DNA of 12,926 bases, from assembly GCA_026388365.1 (NCBI GenBank), contig JAPLJW010000207.1, positions 1-12,926 on the forward strand, written 5' to 3'. Position 1 is the stretch's first letter, and each line of letters begins with the position of its first letter. The translations under genes were made by a program, and so were the position numbers. Below the pieces are notes generated by a model. It saw only the letters and a list, made by a program, of their open reading frames with translations. It was not told the DNA's origin and made no database searches. Positions 5,595-11,630 of this stretch are shown here, one piece after another. Source of the DNA: Deltaproteobacteria bacterium. Its GTDB lineage: Bacteria > Desulfobacterota > Syntrophia > Syntrophales > UBA5619.

Positions 5595-6479
5595 TCATTT
5601 ATCTCCAGCCCGCAGGGAACCCAAAAACTCCCGGATGATCCGGGTCACTTCCCGGGGCTGTTCCATGGGGATCAGATGGCCGGCGCCGCTGACCCGATGG
5701 CGGCTGCAATCCGGGATGAGGGACCGGATCCGGTCGAGATCGATGATCCCTTTATTTTCGCTCTTTTCCCCTTCGAGGATGAGAACCGGACAGGAGACCC
5801 GTGAGAGGAGCGGCCAGGGGTCGTACTGCATCCCTCCCATGAAGAGGGCCGCCTCGCGGCGCGGGCTGCAGGTCAGCCGGAGTCCCCCGTCATCTCCGGA
5901 CATGCCGTATCGGAGGTAGAGTTCCAGCATCTCCTCGTCCCAACCCTGGAACAGAAAACGGGAGCGGAGATAGGTCATGGCCTCGTCCCGGTTCCGCCAG
6001 AAGTTCGTCCGCCGGATCGCCTTGGAGGCGAGCGGATGCTGCTCCACGCTGATATCGATCTTGTAGAATTCCGGCGGGAGGAGAATGGGTTCGATGAGGA
6101 CCATGCCCGCCGCGGGGAGACTGCCGAGGGCATTGGCCATCATGGACACCGTCGCACCCATGGAATGACCGGCCAGAAAGGGTTTCTCCAGACGCAGGCT
6201 CTCGCAGAAACGGGAAAGGTCTTCGGCAAGGGTTATCCAGTTGAGTCCCCCGTTTTCCGGATCGGTTTCCCGGTGATCGCAAAAGTAGGGGGCGAAAACG
6301 CGGTAGCTGTCGGCGAGTTCCCTCGCAAGGGGGTGCCAGAGCCAGGGCAGAAAGCCGGTGGCGTGGAGGAAAATCAGCGGCGGACCCTCTCCTCCGTAGA
6401 AGAGATAGGAGATTTCCGCGTCTCCGATCTTCTGCGTGCGGGTCTGTGGGGTATGGCTGTTTTCCATCTTAGCGTTCAT
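5595..6479 (-). CDS. Alpha/beta-fold hydrolase
   Basis: A 294-residue alpha/beta hydrolase. Seen: PLIFLHATGF (35-44, the HG-type oxyanion segment), the nucleophile elbow G104-H-S106-M-G, the C-terminal catalytic His268 in SGAGHLIPMEQP, and the strand PVLILEGEKSEN (231-242). In that strand the usual Asp of the GxxD motif is Ser240; E238 or E241 may replace it. No signal peptide is present. The start is ATG 6479: its ATGA overlaps the stop codon of the short reading frame upstream, a classic coupled start, and 39 extra residues obtained by starting at 6596 look like an out-of-frame reading of that upstream fragment. The substrate is unknown; the fold includes esterases, lactonases, dehalogenases and C-C hydrolases. 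It is downstream of an arginine decarboxylase gene in the same direction. Confidence 0.85.
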   Translation of the reverse strand: MNAKMENSHTPQTRTQKIGDAEISYLFYGGEGPPLIFLHATGFLPWLWHPLARELADSYRVFAPYFCDHRETDPENGGLNWITLAEDLSRFCESLRLEKPFLAGHSMGATVSMMANALGSLPAAGMVLIEPILLPPEFYKIDISVEQHPLASKAIRRTNFWRNRDEAMTYLRSRFLFQGWDEEMLELYLRYGMSGDDGGLRLTCSPRREAALFMGGMQYDPWPLLSRVSCPVLILEGEKSENKGIIDLDRIRSLIPDCSRHRVSGAGHLIPMEQPREVTRIIREFLGSLRAGDK

Positions 6480-6589
6480 TGGAAACAGCGGGCCGCTTCC
6501 AGGCTCTCCCGGAGCAATGCCTCCGGAACAGGGTCGGGTTTGAATCGCCGGATGCTCCTTTTTGTCGTGACGGCCTGAAAGATCTCCAT
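6476..6589 (-). pseudogene. Nitroreductase N-terminal remnant, 37 residues
   Basis: From ATG 6589, with GGAGAG upstream, the frame reads MEIFQAVTTKRSIRRFKPDP and then VPEALLRESLEAARCFQ before TGA 6478-6476. This is the typical beginning of the nitroreductase family (FMN-dependent NAD(P)H oxidoreductases of about 170-200 residues), whose first helix has RRSIRxFKPDPVP and EAAR, normally followed by WAPS. Here it stops right after EAAR. What follows in any frame is the hydrolase, so the remaining about 150 codons have been lost. The TGA overlaps the hydrolase ATG by four bases. It is most simply a deletion remnant that now supplies the ribosome-binding site and a coupled upstream reading frame for the hydrolase. 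A short functional leader peptide is possible. Confidence 0.75.
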
Positions 6590-6633
6590 CATTCATCCAT
6601 TCTCTCCGAAGGGTCGGCGATCCTGTGCGTCGA

Positions 6634-7182
6634 TCAGAAAATATAGACCGCCGCAGCGATCACCGTGGTATAGCCGCCGTTCTTGACGATGGTTGACTGG
6701 GTTACGTTCCGGGTCCGGACGATCTTCCCGCTGATCTTGAAAATCTCCTTCTTCTCGTCCCAGCTTTCATCGACGTTGAAATCGATTCCCAACGTGGAGG
6801 CGAGCATGGCCGCGGCCATGTCCTCCGCGTAATCGCCCGCCTGCTTCTCCGTCTGGCCGAAGGCGCTGTGCTCGCTGATGTAGCCGTAGGATCGCTGATC
6901 GGCCGGGATGGCGCATCCGACCGATGCGGCCAGGAGGCGCTTCGGTTCATTGCTGCAGCAGCGGCTCATGACGCAGAAGGTGATCGCCCCCGCGATCAGC
7001 TCCTTGAGCCCCTGAATTTTGGATATCATCTTGCAGTCGGGCGGAAAGATGCTGGAGACCTGCACCAGGTTGCACCGTTCGATCCCCGCATCGCGAAGCG
7101 CCCGCTCGAAGGAGTGCAGCTCATCCTTGTGGGTGCCGACGCCCTTGGTGAAAAAAATCTTCTTTGGAACGAGACCCTCCAT
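6634..7182 (-). CDS. Pyruvoyl-dependent arginine decarboxylase
   Basis: A 182-residue proenzyme of the PvlArgDC family, which converts arginine to agmatine and CO2 and feeds polyamine synthesis or acid resistance in the cytoplasm. Matching segments are VPKKIFFTKGVGTHKDELHS, ERALRDAGIERCNLVQVSS (26-44), IFPPDCK (45-51), ITFCVMSRCCSNEP, AASVGCAIP and GYISEHSAFGQTEKQAGDYA. The proenzyme cleaves itself before the Ser of the xS-I-x-PP segment, producing the pyruvoyl group; here this would be between Ser43 and Ser44, where characterised enzymes have Asn or Thr before the Ser. The ATG at 7182 has AGGAGAGAGG upstream; reading on to 7260 adds a Lys/Arg-rich stretch with no similarity. Neighbours on the same strand are a ferritin-like gene upstream (99 bases) and the nitroreductase stub downstream (44 bases). 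No dedicated promoter was recognised. Confidence 0.92.
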   Translation of the reverse strand: MEGLVPKKIFFTKGVGTHKDELHSFERALRDAGIERCNLVQVSSIFPPDCKMISKIQGLKELIAGAITFCVMSRCCSNEPKRLLAASVGCAIPADQRSYGYISEHSAFGQTEKQAGDYAEDMAAAMLASTLGIDFNVDESWDEKKEIFKISGKIVRTRNVTQSTIVKNGGYTTVIAAAVYIF

Positions 7183-7281
7183 AGGCCCTCTCTCCTCATC
7201 TTCCCCATTTGCCGATTCCAACTTAAAACCGCGCCTCCCTCTTTTTCGGCAGGAAAGCAAAATTCCGGCGATCCAGCTTCT

Positions 7282-7734
7282 CTATCCCCCGGCCGTCTGG
7301 ACAAAGGCGGTGTTGGCGTAGAGGTATTCCATTTTCTCCTTGTGCTTGAGCTCCTCGGACGCCATGCGCAGGAGCATCTCCCGGATGTCGCCCGCCGGGT
7401 GGAGTTCGGCCAGCCCCTTGTAAAAATTGTGGGCGTTGAGTTCGCGGTTGGCCGCGATGAGATAGACGTCCTTGCTTTGGATGTCCTTCTGGAGGTCCGG
7501 CTTCACCAGGTTCTCAGCGACCTTGTAGTCGATCACCGGCCGCGAAGGACCGGCAAAGCCCGTCTGACGGTATTTAAGCAGGTATTCCTTGTGCCCCTTT
7601 TCTTCCCGGGCCAGAAACAGAAGCGTATCCTTCGCTTCCTTGTCCCCGATCCTCCGGGCGAGGTCCATATAGAAGTCATAGGCCTCCTCCTCGTTCTTGA
7701 TCGCCCTTTCGATAATGGATTCCGAATCCTTCAT
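7282..7734 (-). CDS. Ferritin-like / rubrerythrin-type di-iron domain protein
   Basis: A 150-residue protein with four helices in two similar halves. Helix A IERAIKNEEEAYDFY (8-22) and helix C YLIAANRELNAHNFY (91-105) are internal copies; helix B carries E45-x-x-H48 and helix D E128-x-x-H131. E15, E45, H48, E98, E128 and H131 are the obvious di-iron ligands. There is no C-terminal rubredoxin CxxC domain, so it is a 'ferritin family protein' (COG1633-like) and not a full rubrerythrin. Relatives reduce peroxide or store iron in anaerobes. The ATG at 7734 has GGAGG nine bases upstream. It follows the cyclic-nucleotide-domain gene by 27 bases and is surely in the same transcript. Which electron donor it uses is unknown. 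Confidence 0.88.
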   Translation of the reverse strand: MKDSESIIERAIKNEEEAYDFYMDLARRIGDKEAKDTLLFLAREEKGHKEYLLKYRQTGFAGPSRPVIDYKVAENLVKPDLQKDIQSKDVYLIAANRELNAHNFYKGLAELHPAGDIREMLLRMASEELKHKEKMEYLYANTAFVQTAGG

Positions 7735-7761
7735 GATGCAAAACCTCCAAGGTTATTTTAA

Positions 7762-8247
7762 TTAGTATTCGGTCAATGTTGACAACCCCCGTTCGCCCAC
7801 GAGGATGATCCGCGTGTGGGTGAGGCGGTTGGCGATGATCTGGGCGGTGGCTTTCATGATCCGGTATCCCAGGCAGGCATCGTCGTCCATGAGCCTTCTC
7901 AGCCCGGTCGCTTCGAGGCCGATCGCCTTTGCCCGGTCGATGCAGAGCGCCCCCAGGGTGTAGATGTACGGCTCCACGACGGCCGACCACCCCATCGATT
8001 CCCCCCGGGTCACGACGTCCACCGTGACTTGCATCGAGGGTTTGTGGGATCCCAGATAACTGTCCATGACCAGGATGACTTTCCCCTCCTGAATCAGGTA
8101 GAGGCATCGGGCCGGATCCCCGTTCCTGTATATTTGGGTCCCGGCATCATAGGTTTCTTCGGTAGCCAAAGCGGCCAGCTTCTCCAGTTCGGGATCGCTG
8201 AACCCCTTGAAATACGCAAATTCTTTCAGGTGATTTGCTGAGATCAT
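7762..8247 (-). CDS. Cyclic-nucleotide-binding (cNMP) domain protein without DNA-binding domain
   Basis: A 161-residue single-domain protein. After an N-terminal helix (SANHLKEFAYFKGFSDPELEK) comes the beta-roll: Y33-DAGTQIYRNGDPARCLYLI (about 33-52), EGKVILV, and the phosphate-cassette region GESMGWSAVVEPYIYTLGA (82-100). A C-terminal helix, KATAQIIANRLTHTR, is where CRP-type proteins place the dimer helix, but no helix-turn-helix follows. The Arg that contacts the cyclic phosphate (PRxA) is not seen; Tyr96 is there, so ligand binding may be lost or altered. It is first in the minus-strand run, with AGGAGG before the ATG at 8247. It may act as a stand-alone sensor or partner domain for the ferritin-like protein; that is inferred from gene order. 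Confidence 0.85.
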   Translation of the reverse strand: MISANHLKEFAYFKGFSDPELEKLAALATEETYDAGTQIYRNGDPARCLYLIQEGKVILVMDSYLGSHKPSMQVTVDVVTRGESMGWSAVVEPYIYTLGALCIDRAKAIGLEATGLRRLMDDDACLGYRIMKATAQIIANRLTHTRIILVGERGLSTLTEY

Positions 8248-8292
8248 AAATCGTCTCCTCCTTCTCGTCTGTATGATTCATCTGTGACCCGT

Positions 8293-8311
8293 GCCGGATC
8301 AAAAATCCGGC
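8293..8311. promoter_or_regulatory. Perfect 7-bp palindrome upstream of the cNMP-domain gene
   Basis: GCCGGAT (8293-8299), a 5-base spacer CAAAA, and ATCCGGC (8305-8311). It lies 46 bases upstream of the minus-strand start at 8247, where an operator or leader hairpin is expected. No U tract follows on either strand, so it is not a terminator. Confidence 0.45.
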
Positions 8312-8358
8312 CGGACAAAAACTGTGATGAGAATATACCAAGCTTCTGCAGGGATTGC

Positions 8359-8390
8359 CATAAAAAATGTTGGTCATAAAAAATGTGGGT
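8359..8390. repeat. 16-bp tandem repeat in the divergent regulatory region
   Basis: CATAAAAAATGTTGGT (8359-8374) is directly followed by CATAAAAAATGTGGGT (8375-8390); 15 of 16 bases agree. The repeat ends 17 bases before the candidate -35 of the binding-protein gene. The A-tracts repeat at about 1.5 helical turns. Two adjacent sites for an activator or a bent upstream element are possible. Confidence 0.5.
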
Positions 8391-8407
8391 CGGCGGGGCG
8401 GTTTATT

Positions 8408-8436
8408 TTGACAATATTCGGCAAGGGTGTTATCCA
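8408..8436 (+). promoter_or_regulatory. Candidate sigma70 promoter for the ABC transporter binding-protein gene
   Basis: TTGACA at 8408-8413, 17 bases, then TATCCA at 8431-8436. The -35 is perfect; the -10 keeps only TAT. It would start RNA near 8443, giving a leader of about 150 bases before the ATG at 8596. It is supported by position; experimental start mapping would decide. Confidence 0.5.
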
Positions 8437-8453
8437 GTACGTGCGACATGCAG

Positions 8454-8566
8454 GGAGTTGCCTGCGGAACGCCCCGTCCTGCAGGCAACTCCGGGATGTT
8501 TAAGCGCGGGCGAGGGGGACGAAATTCCCCGATCATCGGTGAAGATGCCCCCCGTCGGGAACGGGG
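8454..8566 (+). promoter_or_regulatory. Structured 5' leader of the ABC transporter operon
   Basis: Several hairpins occur in a row. GGAGTTGCCTGC (8454-8465) pairs perfectly with GCAGGCAACTCC (8481-8492), 12 bp. GGGGA (8515-8519) pairs with TCCCC (8526-8530), and CCCCGT (8550-8555) pairs with ACGGGG (8561-8566). CCGAT-C-ATCGG at 8529-8539 is an overlapping small dyad. None is followed by a U tract, so they are not simple terminators, and the last ends 16 bases before the AGGAGG ribosome-binding site. The leader might be regulatory; I do not recognise a known riboswitch class. Confidence 0.45.
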
Positions 8567-8595
8567 CGGGGTCATTCGTGAAAGGAGGAAGAATC

Positions 8596-9621
8596 ATGAA
8601 GAAACTGATCGTTCTTGTCGTTTTGATTCTGTTCATGGCCCCCTGCGTTTTCGCGGCGGGGACGGATGCGAAGGGTCCGGCAGGGCAGGCCCTGGTGGAA
8701 AAGGCAAAGGCGGAGGGGAAGGTGACGTTTTATGCCAACATCACCTCCGTGGAGCCGATCCTGGAGGATTTTGGAAAGAGGTACGGCGTCAAGGCGGAGT
8801 ATACCAGACTTTCCACCACCAAATTTATTGCGACCATCCTGACAGAACACGCGGCCGGCAAGCTTACGGCCGACATTCTCCAGGCGCCCATGCCGGTCAT
8901 GGAATTTCTCAAGGAGAAGGGCGTCCTGGCCTCGTATATATCCCCCGCCGCGGCAGGATATCCGCAATGGGCGAACAAGGACGGCAAGATCCAGAGCTTC
9001 GGCATCGAATATGCCGCCCTGATCTACAACAAGGAACTGGTGAAGCCGGCCGATGTCCCCAAAAAGTATGAAGACCTGACGGACCCGAAGTGGAAGGGGA
9101 AGATCGTCATGGCCGATCCCTCCTCCCATCCGACGACCATCTCCTGGCTTGTCGGGCTCAACGAAAATGTGATCAAATCGGAATCGGAATGGATGAAGTT
9201 CCTCAAGGGACTGGCCGCCAACAAGCCGATGTTCGTGGCGTCGTTCGGTCCTACGCCCGCCCCGATCGAGAGCGGCGAAAAGCTGATCGGCATCTCGATG
9301 CCGAAATACATCATCACCAAGGCGCCCGCGCCGCTGGATTGGGCAAGGGTTTCCCAGCCGATGATGGGGACACCCCGGGGGATGGCCATTACGGCCGGCG
9401 CGCCGCATCCCAACGCCTCGAGGCTTTTCGTGGACTACTGGCTGTCCCAGGACGCCATGAAGATCCTGGCCGAGAAGGTGGGCGAATATGTCCTGGCCCC
9501 GGGCATCTATCCCCCGATCGCCGGAATCGACAAGGCGAAGGTCATTCCGATCCGCGAACTGTCGGATGACGAGATCAAGAAGTGGGGGGGCGAGTTCAAG
9601 AAGATTTTCGAGACGCCGTAG
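8596..9621 (+). CDS. Periplasmic substrate-binding protein of an ABC importer (COG1840 / ferric-type family)
   Basis: A 341-residue binding protein. Residues 1-20 (MKKLIVLVVLILFMAPCVFA) form a signal peptide ending in an Ala-type cleavage site; there is no lipobox. The mature protein has family hallmarks: KAEGKVTFYANI, DILQAPMP, IEYAALIYNKELV (137-149), and PKKYEDLTDPKWKGKIVMAD followed by P175. The family includes ferric-iron binding proteins (FbpA, AfuA), whose iron-coordinating Tyr-Tyr pair would be expected near residue 238; here there is only PKYIITKAP, so ferric ion is not assured. The ATG at 8596 has AGGAGG at 8583-8588; an upstream in-frame start at 8383 would add 71 residues that cover the leader hairpins. 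It is the first gene of the importer. A strong hairpin follows it. Confidence 0.88.
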   Translation: MKKLIVLVVLILFMAPCVFAAGTDAKGPAGQALVEKAKAEGKVTFYANITSVEPILEDFGKRYGVKAEYTRLSTTKFIATILTEHAAGKLTADILQAPMPVMEFLKEKGVLASYISPAAAGYPQWANKDGKIQSFGIEYAALIYNKELVKPADVPKKYEDLTDPKWKGKIVMADPSSHPTTISWLVGLNENVIKSESEWMKFLKGLAANKPMFVASFGPTPAPIESGEKLIGISMPKYIITKAPAPLDWARVSQPMMGTPRGMAITAGAPHPNASRLFVDYWLSQDAMKILAEKVGEYVLAPGIYPPIAGIDKAKVIPIRELSDDEIKKWGGEFKKIFETP

Positions 9622-9629
9622 CCTTGAAG

Positions 9630-9661
9630 CGAATTCCCCGCGGCAAGCCGCGGGGAATTCG
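9630..9661 (+). other. 15-bp hairpin after the binding-protein gene
   Basis: CGAATTCCCCGCGGC (9630-9644) and its complement GCCGCGGGGAATTCG (9647-9661) form a perfect dyad around AA. No T tract follows (GTAAAG), so it is not a standard terminator. Such hairpins behind binding-protein genes of ABC operons are known to protect the upstream mRNA and let less of the message continue into the later genes; here that is an inference. Confidence 0.65.
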
Positions 9662-9777
9662 GTAAAGAATATCATTCCCGATTCACGCAGCATTTCAAGC
9701 GGAAGTCAAGAAACGGCTGAACTCTAACGCAACATGTGGTAGAAATACCAGCAGCAGATTACCCCCTTCTTGAAAAA

Positions 9778-9802
9778 TTTCGGCAATACATCACTACCGA
9801 AA
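9778..9802 (+). promoter_or_regulatory. Possible ribosome-site hairpin before the flavoprotein gene
   Basis: TTTCGG (9778-9783) and CCGAAA (9797-9802) are complementary around a 13-base loop, and the right arm runs into the AAAGGAGG ribosome-binding site (9800-9807). A second small hairpin with a GAAA tetraloop, TGGTA-GAAA-TACCA, lies at 9737-9750. Either could affect translation; both are short and may be chance. Confidence 0.3.
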
Positions 9803-9813
9803 GGAGGACGGAT

Positions 9814-10380
9814 ATGAAGGTTATCGGCTTCAACGGCAGTCCAAGAAAAGACGGTAACACGACCGCGTTGATAGGCCATCTCTTTCAGGAGATCGAGAAA
9901 GAGGGCATTGAAACGGAACTCGTTCAGCTCTCGGCTAAGGCGATTCACGGGTGCATTGCCTGCTACAAGTGTTTCGAGAATAAGGACCAGCGGTGCGCCG
10001 TTCAGAACGATGCGGCAAATGAGTATATCGAAAAGATGACAACGGCTCAGGGGATTGTTTTGGGATCCCCTTCCTATTTTCAGGATGTAACCGCGGAGAT
10101 GAAAGCCCTCATCGACCGGGCGGGCTTCGTCGGATTGGCAAATGGGCGGATGTACAAGAACAAAGTTGGGGCTGCCGTATCCTGTTTTCGTCGCAGCGGA
10201 GGGATGCATACAATCGAAACCATGAACCATTTCTTCTTCAGCAACGAGCTGATCATCGCCGGTCGGGCCATCAGCGTTGCCAGAGAAAAGGGAGATGTGG
10301 AAAAAGACAAGGAAGGCGTCCAGAGCGCACAGACCCTGGGGCAAAAGATCGCCTGGATGATGAAGAAGCTCTATGGCTGA
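9814..10380 (+). CDS. Flavodoxin-fold NAD(P)H:FMN-type oxidoreductase with a Cys motif (iron-sulfur flavoprotein-like)
   Basis: A 188-residue flavodoxin-fold protein. The FMN phosphate loop GSPRKDGNT is at 8-16, and GSPSYFQDVTAEMKALIDR at 84-102 is the second flavin-binding segment of the NADPH-dependent FMN reductase family. Between them lies C47-IA-C50-YK-C53 followed by seven residues and C61, the compact CX2CX2CX7C motif of archaeal and clostridial iron-sulfur flavoproteins, which hold a [4Fe-4S] cluster and FMN. The ATG at 9814 has AAAGGAGG with a good gap; starting at 9736 adds 26 unrelated residues. It is cytoplasmic: no signal peptide. It sits between the binding protein and the ATPase of an importer, so a role reducing an imported metal or compound is tempting but unproven. 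It could equally reduce quinones or oxygen species. Confidence 0.88.
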   Translation: MKVIGFNGSPRKDGNTTALIGHLFQEIEKEGIETELVQLSAKAIHGCIACYKCFENKDQRCAVQNDAANEYIEKMTTAQGIVLGSPSYFQDVTAEMKALIDRAGFVGLANGRMYKNKVGAAVSCFRRSGGMHTIETMNHFFFSNELIIAGRAISVAREKGDVEKDKEGVQSAQTLGQKIAWMMKKLYG

Positions 10381-10530
10381 AACGGGTCGCTGAGCCGGAA
10401 CGGGGTTTCATTGTGTCATAACCACGCCGGGTAGCTTGCCGTTACTCTCTTTCCATCCGATCCTCAATTCTGACCGATGTCCACCACGGAGCAGTTGTAG
10501 TTCGTGACGAGAGCGTTTCAGGTCATAAAA

Positions 10531-11616
10531 ATGGAAATCAGCATCAAGGGTCTCAACAAGAACTACTATTCGGACGGCAAGACCATCACGGCGCTGGACC
10601 AGGTCGATCTGACCATCCCGGCCAACCGGATCTTCACGCTGCTGGGGCCGAGCGGCTGCGGCAAGACCACGTTGCTGCGCTGCATCGTCGGCCTGGAGAT
10701 GCCCGACGCGGGGGAGATCGCAATCGGCGGCGAGGTGGTCTTCTCGGCGGAAAAGGGCATCTGCGTCCCGCCGGACCGGCGGGGGCTGGGGATGGTGTTC
10801 CAGACCTACGCCATCTGGCCCCACATGAACGTCTTCGACAACGTGGCCTACCCGCTCCAGACCCGCAACGAACCGAAGGACGAGATTGTCCGCAAGGTCG
10901 CCAGGACGCTTCATTTCGTTCAGCTGGATGGATTCGAGAAGCGGCCGGCGACGAAGCTGAGCGGCGGGCAGCAGCAGCGGGTCGCCCTCGCCCGGGCCCT
11001 GGTCGCGGAGCCGAAGGTGATCCTCTTCGATGAGCCCCTTTCCAATCTCGATGCGAAGCTCCGGGAGGAGACGCGGAAGGAGCTGCGGGCCTTTCTCACC
11101 GAACTCAAGATCACCGCCGTTTATGTGACCCACGACCGGATCGAGGCCCTGTCGCTCTCGGATACGGTCGCGGTCATGAAAAGCGGCCGCATCGTCGAAA
11201 CGGGAACGCCGTGGGAGATCTATTTCGATTCCGACCGGCGGTTCGTGGCGGATTTCATCGGCCGCGCAAACTTCATCGAAGGAAAGGTCGCGGCGGTCGG
11301 GGAGCCCTATACGATGATCGATTCCGCCATCGGCCCCATCGCCTGGAAGAAGATCGAGGCCTCGCCGGGAAAGGCGGTCACGGTGTGCATCCGCCCGGAA
11401 TTCATCCGGGTGCTCCCGAGTAATCAGCCGGACGGACGCAACCTCTTCCGGGGAAGGGTCGAATCCCTGGTTTTCGTCGGCGACGCCTATGAGGGGGAGA
11501 TCCGGATCGGAGAAACCCTCCTGATCTTCCGGATCGAGCCGACGACCGCCGTCCGGGAAGGCGAAGAGATCGCCCTCCACTTCGACCCGCGTCACTGTTC
11601 CCTTCTCATGAGTTGA
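10531..11616 (+). CDS. ABC transporter ATPase with TOBE-type C-terminal domain (FbpC/PotA-like)
   Basis: A 361-residue importer ATPase. Walker A GPSGCGKT (39-46), Q-loop Gln91 in VFQTYAIWPHMNV, signature LSGGQ (143-147), Walker B VILFDE (163-168), D-loop SNLDA, H-loop His201 in VYVTHDRIEAL (the usual HDQ reads HDR). The 120 residues after residue 240 form a TOBE-like domain, as in FbpC, PotA and similar. It hydrolyses ATP on the cytoplasmic face and drives uptake through the permease downstream. The ATG at 10531 is chosen because the family starts with MEISIKGL; only a weak CAGG lies eight bases upstream, and a GTG at 10504 would add nine residues. The 150 bases before it hold no gene or clear signal. 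The permease begins 14 bases after it. Confidence 0.92.
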   Translation: MEISIKGLNKNYYSDGKTITALDQVDLTIPANRIFTLLGPSGCGKTTLLRCIVGLEMPDAGEIAIGGEVVFSAEKGICVPPDRRGLGMVFQTYAIWPHMNVFDNVAYPLQTRNEPKDEIVRKVARTLHFVQLDGFEKRPATKLSGGQQQRVALARALVAEPKVILFDEPLSNLDAKLREETRKELRAFLTELKITAVYVTHDRIEALSLSDTVAVMKSGRIVETGTPWEIYFDSDRRFVADFIGRANFIEGKVAAVGEPYTMIDSAIGPIAWKKIEASPGKAVTVCIRPEFIRVLPSNQPDGRNLFRGRVESLVFVGDAYEGEIRIGETLLIFRIEPTTAVREGEEIALHFDPRHCSLLMS

Positions 11617-11630
11617 ACGGGTAACGTACG

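Noticed and set aside
5072..5638. Plus-strand Ala/Leu/Phe-rich open frame that looks like a repetitive membrane protein.
   Set aside because: It is the complement of the Lys/Ala/Pro-rich gene with the same duplication; the minus-strand reading has the ribosome-binding site and known composition.
6480..6596. In-frame extension of the hydrolase to 6596 (39 more residues).
   Set aside because: The extra residues have no hydrolase character and are an out-of-frame reading of the nitroreductase stub, which makes sense in its own frame.
8282..8327. Two CTGTGA motifs 40 bases apart, like CRP half-sites, upstream of the cNMP-domain gene.
   Set aside because: They are direct, not inverted, and each lacks its partner half-site; the nearby protein has no DNA-binding domain.
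8383..8595. In-frame extension of the binding-protein gene to 8383 (71 more residues).
   Set aside because: It would bury the signal peptide and cover the candidate promoter and leader hairpins; the ATG at 8596 has an ideal ribosome-binding site.
8572..9693. Long minus-strand open frame of 373 codons opposite the binding protein.
   Set aside because: High-GC shadow; plus strand has signal peptide, ribosome site and family motifs. The same applies to 10408-11643 and 11925-12665.
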